This document shows positions 59,750 to 64,000 of a DNA stretch of 64,000 nt, in pieces (positions within the stretch are counted from its first letter, which is position 1; each line of letters starts with the position of its first letter). The DNA comes from Comamonadaceae bacterium. Lineage in GTDB: Bacteria > Pseudomonadota > Gammaproteobacteria > Burkholderiales > Burkholderiaceae_C. The notes under the pieces were generated by a model. It did not search any database. It was given only the letters and a program-made list of their open reading frames with translations, and had not been told where the DNA came from. A program made the translations under genes and the position numbers. Location: the NCBI GenBank assembly GCA_027486555.1, contig JAIXOX010000013.1, positions 44,330 to 108,329 of the forward strand. Reading direction: 5' to 3'.

Positions 59750-61123
59750 TCATGACCCGGCAGTGCTTGAGGCAAGCGGTCCAAAACCGTCGCCGACCTG
59801 GCCCTGCCGACCGACCTCTTTCCACTGTTTGCCATCCATCACCCAATAACTGTGCAGGCGTTTAGGCGCTCGACCTGTGGCCTGCAGTTCGTGACTCAAT
59901 ACCGCCACATTGTGTTGCTTGTCCGTCCACTCAAAGGCCGACACCAGTTGCCAGTCGCCGGGTGTTTTGCGAATGTGTTTGGGTTTGGGCCAGGCTTTGC
60001 TGCGGGCATTCAGGTACGGGGCATTGGCCGCATCGTGCCAGCTCAGTTGCTCGGCAATGATGACGGGGGTGTCCGCCTTGAGCCCCAGCTTGACGAGGCG
60101 CGTCATGTCGTCGTTGGCTAGCACCACGCAGCCGTCGGTGGAGGTGGGCGCACGCGCATATTGCTCACTGGGCGAACCATGCAGCCAAATGCCCGAGCCG
60201 GTTCTTCTTTGCTCTTTGTCGAGGGGGCTGGGGTAGTCCAAGGTCAAGGCCCCCGAGCCATACAGGTCGGGCAGCATCGGATCGGTCAAGTGTTTTTGAA
60301 CAAAGTACACCCCTGCAGGCGTTTTGCCATCGCCCTCGCGCCATTTGCCCATGCCATTGTTGCCAATGGACACATAGGCATCAAAGACCACATTGAAGGA
60401 CCTTTTTCCCGCCTCATCCCAATGGTTGGCCAACACATAAAGGCGCGATTTTTGGGCATCCACCACCACCACCTGTGCCACGTTGGGAGACAAAAAACGC
60501 ACAGGTTCGGGGTATTTGCCTGCAAAAAATGCCTTGTCCTGGTGTTGTGTGCGCTGCAATGCCTCGGCTTTGAGTTGGCTCAGACGGCGGCGCACGTCCG
60601 GGTGCTGCAACAAAGACGCGCGTTCTGGGATGCCGCCAGCAAGGCCAGCCATCAAGTCCGCATACAGCAGCTGGCCGAGTTGAAAGTTCGGGAACCGTTC
60701 CACCATGCTTTGCGCCACCTGCAAGGCTTGCACATGCTCACCCGCATTCAACAGTTGGTAAGTTTGCAAAAACAGTGTTTCGCCGTTTTCGCTGGGTTTT
60801 TCGCGGGCTGGCTTGCTCGGGATTTTGACGCCTGCGTTGGTCTTCGACCTCGGGCTCACACTGAGCGGCTTGTCCATGACCGGGCTGTTGGGTTCGTACA
60901 CCGTGTGCCACGGGACGCTGGGCGCAGTGGGGCCATGGCTTGTCGGCTGAGAAGCCACTTCATTGTTGGATTTGGCAAGCGCATCCACGCTGATCATGCG
61001 AAAAAAAACCCACAGCACAAGCAAGGTCAGCAGCACCATCCACAAGACCCGCAAGCCCGTCTTGCCCCATGTCCGTCTTAAAAAAGTCCAATGAACCTGT
61101 TGCCACATGGCCATGTCACTCAT
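59750..61123 (-). CDS. L,D-transpeptidase (YkuD domain) with N-terminal TM
   Basis: LYVLANHWDEAGKRSFNVVFDAYVSIGNNGMGKWREGDGKTPAGVYFV; GIWLHGSPSEQYARAPTSTDGCVVL catalytic Cys; ATGA overlap with upstream gene. Confidence 0.92.
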   Translation of the reverse strand: MSDMAMWQQVHWTFLRRTWGKTGLRVLWMVLLTLLVLWVFFRMISVDALAKSNNEVASQPTSHGPTAPSVPWHTVYEPNSPVMDKPLSVSPRSKTNAGVKIPSKPAREKPSENGETLFLQTYQLLNAGEHVQALQVAQSMVERFPNFQLGQLLYADLMAGLAGGIPERASLLQHPDVRRRLSQLKAEALQRTQHQDKAFFAGKYPEPVRFLSPNVAQVVVVDAQKSRLYVLANHWDEAGKRSFNVVFDAYVSIGNNGMGKWREGDGKTPAGVYFVQKHLTDPMLPDLYGSGALTLDYPSPLDKEQRRTGSGIWLHGSPSEQYARAPTSTDGCVVLANDDMTRLVKLGLKADTPVIIAEQLSWHDAANAPYLNARSKAWPKPKHIRKTPGDWQLVSAFEWTDKQHNVAVLSHELQATGRAPKRLHSYWVMDGKQWKEVGRQGQVGDGFGPLASSTAGS

Positions 61124-61686
61124 TCCGTGGTTTCGCTTTGAATCAACCATTGACCCCCACGTTTTTGCCACACCATGGTTTTTTGGTCGTGTCTGCGCAA
61201 GCGCTCGTCCTGATAAACCTGTGTGAACTTGACGGTGGCCCATGTGCCGTTGATCTGCAGCCTGAGTTTTTCAAACGAAATATCGATGCGCTGCTTGCTC
61301 GAAATTCGCTCACCGCGCAACCTGGCCCAAGTCTTTTTGCTCAGACCTCTGGGCGGCACAAAATCTGGACTGTAAAAACCGAGATAGGCCGCCACATCCT
61401 TGGCACTCCAAGTCTCAATCCAGCTGCTCAAGGCTGAATGCAGCGCACGCTCGTCATTGACTGGCGTGACATTGGCATTGGGCATGTCGACTGTTGACGT
61501 GCTGGGCGTAACCTGGACGTTTTCGCTCAGCTCAATGGGCGGCAACCAAGCGCTTGGCGTGGGGTTTTCGGGACCTTTTGGATCAGACCAAAACGTCAGC
61601 ATCAGCCACAAAGGCATGCCCAGGAAGACCAGCCGACGAGGCCACAGGGTGCTTGCTCTGAAAAGAGGTCTCAAACGCATGCTCAC
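61120..61686 (-). CDS. NTF2-like/Cds6-type domain protein, membrane anchored
   Basis: N-terminal TM; SSWIETWSAKDVAAYLGFYSPDFVPPRGLSKKTWARLRGERI...WATVKFTQVYQD. Confidence 0.78.
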   Translation of the reverse strand: MSMRLRPLFRASTLWPRRLVFLGMPLWLMLTFWSDPKGPENPTPSAWLPPIELSENVQVTPSTSTVDMPNANVTPVNDERALHSALSSWIETWSAKDVAAYLGFYSPDFVPPRGLSKKTWARLRGERISSKQRIDISFEKLRLQINGTWATVKFTQVYQDERLRRHDQKTMVWQKRGGQWLIQSETTE

Positions 61687-62756
61687 TTGGCGATGACGTT
61701 TTCTCGCTCAATCCTCCAGTCGCCCTCGTGGCGCACCAAATCCAGGCGTTTGCGGTGGGTTGAAGAAATGTTGTCAGACTCGTAAAACTGGCTGAAACGG
61801 GCCACCACCTTGGCGCCTACTTTCTCAAAGCTCAATTGACGCACTGACACACGAACAAACCGTCGGCCCGCAATGCGCGAGGTGCGCTCGGCTTCCCACG
61901 CGGCCCGTCCAAGCCCTTTGGGCGATGAAAAATCAGGGGTGTAAGCCGCAAAATACGCCGGCATGTTTTGTGCGCTCCAGGCCCCTGCCCAAGCTTCGAT
62001 GGCCGCTTGCACCTGCAGGCGCGTTTCCTCGTCCAAGGGCGCTTGCTCCGCCATCTCGGCAGTTGCAGGCTTTGGCTTCAAGGCCTGGACAGGGGGGGCA
62101 GGCGCAGCGCTGGCCACCGCTTCAACCTTGTCTGCAGCGGTGGGCGGAACCTTGTCTTGAGCAGTGGGCGGAACCTTATCTTCAGTAGTGGGCGGAAAAG
62201 TGATGTTCGCCATGTTGCTCAACGAAGTCGAGGCCAACAAAGTCAGCTTGGGTGCGGCAGCCTTCAAGGGCAATTCGGACTGCAGTGCACCGGCATAGGC
62301 CTTGAGTGAGACCTCGACCTGCAGGTTTTGTATGTTTTGGTGCACCGTCCACAAGACTGGCACACGTTGCAAGGCCAGATTCAGCCATCGCCTGGCTTCG
62401 TCGTGTTGTCCCAAACTGGCGTACAGCACACCCAGATTGTTGTAGGCCTCCAGCATGTAAGGCTGGGCTTTGACCAAGGCGTTCAGACAAGTGATGGCTT
62501 TGGCCGTTTGGTTTTGGTTGGCCAGGACCACGCATTGCAGCAATTGAAATTGCGGGTCCGGTGAAGGCTTTTGCAACTGGAGTGCAATTTCCTGTCCCGC
62601 CTCGGCCAGGCGACCAGCTTGCATCAAATCGCGCACCAGCAACAAGGATGCGGGCTCACCCAAGAGTGAAGTGGGGGTCGAAGAGGAATTGGGTGTGCCG
62701 GTCAAAGGCCACAGCAACAGCCCCATACAAAGCCAGCCACGCGGCAAAAAATTCAT
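61683..62756 (-). CDS. TPR protein with C-terminal NTF2-like (Cds6-type) domain
   Basis: Signal peptide; ALVKAQPYMLEAYNNLGVLYASLGQHDEARRWLNLALQ TPR; AWAGAWSAQNMPAYFAAYTPDFSSPKGLGRAAWEAERTSRI. Confidence 0.82.
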   Translation of the reverse strand: MNFLPRGWLCMGLLLWPLTGTPNSSSTPTSLLGEPASLLLVRDLMQAGRLAEAGQEIALQLQKPSPDPQFQLLQCVVLANQNQTAKAITCLNALVKAQPYMLEAYNNLGVLYASLGQHDEARRWLNLALQRVPVLWTVHQNIQNLQVEVSLKAYAGALQSELPLKAAAPKLTLLASTSLSNMANITFPPTTEDKVPPTAQDKVPPTAADKVEAVASAAPAPPVQALKPKPATAEMAEQAPLDEETRLQVQAAIEAWAGAWSAQNMPAYFAAYTPDFSSPKGLGRAAWEAERTSRIAGRRFVRVSVRQLSFEKVGAKVVARFSQFYESDNISSTHRKRLDLVRHEGDWRIERENVIAK

Positions 62757-62772
62757 GTTCACAAAAATCACC

Positions 62773-63807
62773 TTAACTAAATAATTTGGCAGGGTCATTC
62801 AAGCGCTCCAAACTCATGCCGCAACCGCGTGCGACACAGGACAGAGGCTCGGGTGCAATGAACACCGGCACCCCGGTCTCATCGCTCAACAATTTGTCCA
62901 AATCACGCAGCAATGCGCCTCCACCGACCAGCACCATGCCCTTGTTGGCAATGTCTGCGCCCAGCTCCGGGGGCGTGCTTTCCAGGGCGTTTCTGACCGC
63001 TTCAATGATTTGCCCAAGCGGATCCGTCAGGGCTTCCATCACTTCATTGCTGTTGATGGTGAAGCTGTGGGGCACACCCATGGCCATGTGGCGGCCATTG
63101 ACCTCCATTTGCAGGACTTGCTTGGACGGCAAAGCCGAGCCCACCGTGATCTTGATGTTTTCGGCCGTGTGTTCACCAATCAACACGCCTTGGTTGCGGC
63201 GCACATGGGCAATGATGGCGTCGTCAAATTTGTCACCCCCCACTCGGATGCTGGATTTGTGAACCATGCCCCCCAAAGAGATCACGCCCACCTCGGTGCT
63301 GCCACCGCCAATGACCACCACCATCGAGCCAGTGGCCTCGGTCACCGGCAGGCCCGCGCCAAAGGCCGCAGCCATGGGCTCTTCGAGCAAAAAAACCTCT
63401 TGGATGCCCGTGGCCATGGCCGATTCCCGAATGGCACGCCTTTCAACCTGAGTAGACCCGCAAGGCACACAAATCACCATGCGAGGCGGCGACCTGAAAA
63501 ACCCCTTTTTGGGCTGCACCCTGCGAATGAACTCTTTCAACATGAGTTCGGTCAAGGCGAAATCAGCGATCACGCCCCCGCGCATCGGGCGAATGGCCAG
63601 TAAATTGCCAGGCACCCTGCCGAGCATGGCCTTGGCGTCGCGCCCCACGGCCTGAAGTGATTTTTTCCCCAAAGGGCCACCCTCAGACCGAATGGCCACC
63701 ACCGAAGGCTCATCCAAAACAATGCCTTGTCCGCGGATGTAGACCAAAGTGTTGCAGGTGCCCAGATCAATGGCAATGTCTTTGGGTTTAAAAAGTCCGG
63801 AAAACAT
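62773..63807 (-). CDS. MreB/Mbl family rod-shape protein (likely paralogue)
   Basis: [67 protein letters not shown]; not followed by mreC/mreD. Confidence 0.93.
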   Translation of the reverse strand: MFSGLFKPKDIAIDLGTCNTLVYIRGQGIVLDEPSVVAIRSEGGPLGKKSLQAVGRDAKAMLGRVPGNLLAIRPMRGGVIADFALTELMLKEFIRRVQPKKGFFRSPPRMVICVPCGSTQVERRAIRESAMATGIQEVFLLEEPMAAAFGAGLPVTEATGSMVVVIGGGSTEVGVISLGGMVHKSSIRVGGDKFDDAIIAHVRRNQGVLIGEHTAENIKITVGSALPSKQVLQMEVNGRHMAMGVPHSFTINSNEVMEALTDPLGQIIEAVRNALESTPPELGADIANKGMVLVGGGALLRDLDKLLSDETGVPVFIAPEPLSCVARGCGMSLERLNDPAKLFS

Positions 63808-63853
63808 TGAGTGAAGCAGCTAAATTGATTAATTTGATAAAAATCACAACTTT

Positions 63854-63881
63854 ATTGTATCCCTAACGGCGTGGACAGCAA
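63854..63881 (-). promoter_or_regulatory. candidate sigma70 promoter of the mreB-like operon
   Basis: Minus strand TTGCTG-N16-TACAAT upstream of ATG 63807. Confidence 0.4.
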
Positions 63882-64000
63882 ACCAATGGTGTGAAGTGCA
63901 GGTGTCTCTGTGTGCTTTCCAAGCTGGGGTCCGTGCACAAGTGGGTTCAAACGGCGTCAAAAGCAATGGTTAGTCAAGCAAATCGGGCGTGATCTGCCCC

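Overview
The window reads as one contiguous, gene-dense chromosomal segment of a Betaproteobacterium. Gene content and protein style suggest Burkholderiales, probably Comamonadaceae (inference). No rRNA, CRISPR array, prophage, integrase or recognisable transposase was seen. Blocks in order: (1) a LysR N-terminus diverging from a GST, CmcJ-like oxidoreductase, RuBisCO-like protein, DUF1537 sugar-acid kinase, SDR and hydrolase run; (2) a 5'-truncated WYL regulator and an orphan BrnA-type antitoxin flanking REP/BIME-like repeats; (3) housekeeping fbp, pepN and prfB (with the classic +1 frameshift site); (4) a ~15 kb Wzx/Wzy-type exopolysaccharide locus carrying a REC-PP2C-HATPase / STAS / Hpt partner-switching module; (5) housekeeping genes (plsY, yajQ, murB, argG, ppnP, folC, cvpA, purF, metZ, gltX) and four tRNAs; (6) a catabolic region with LeuCD paralogues, RraA, OCD, DAO, TfdA and several Bug-family binding proteins; (7) an MreB homologue, TPR/NTF2-like, NTF2-like and L,D-transpeptidase operon. 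The most unusual signal is a pair of exactly 85-bp hairpin elements between murB and argG. They share a 32-nt core in opposite orientation but have different, internally self-complementary 23-bp arms. All names come from reading translated sequence; no database search was run.
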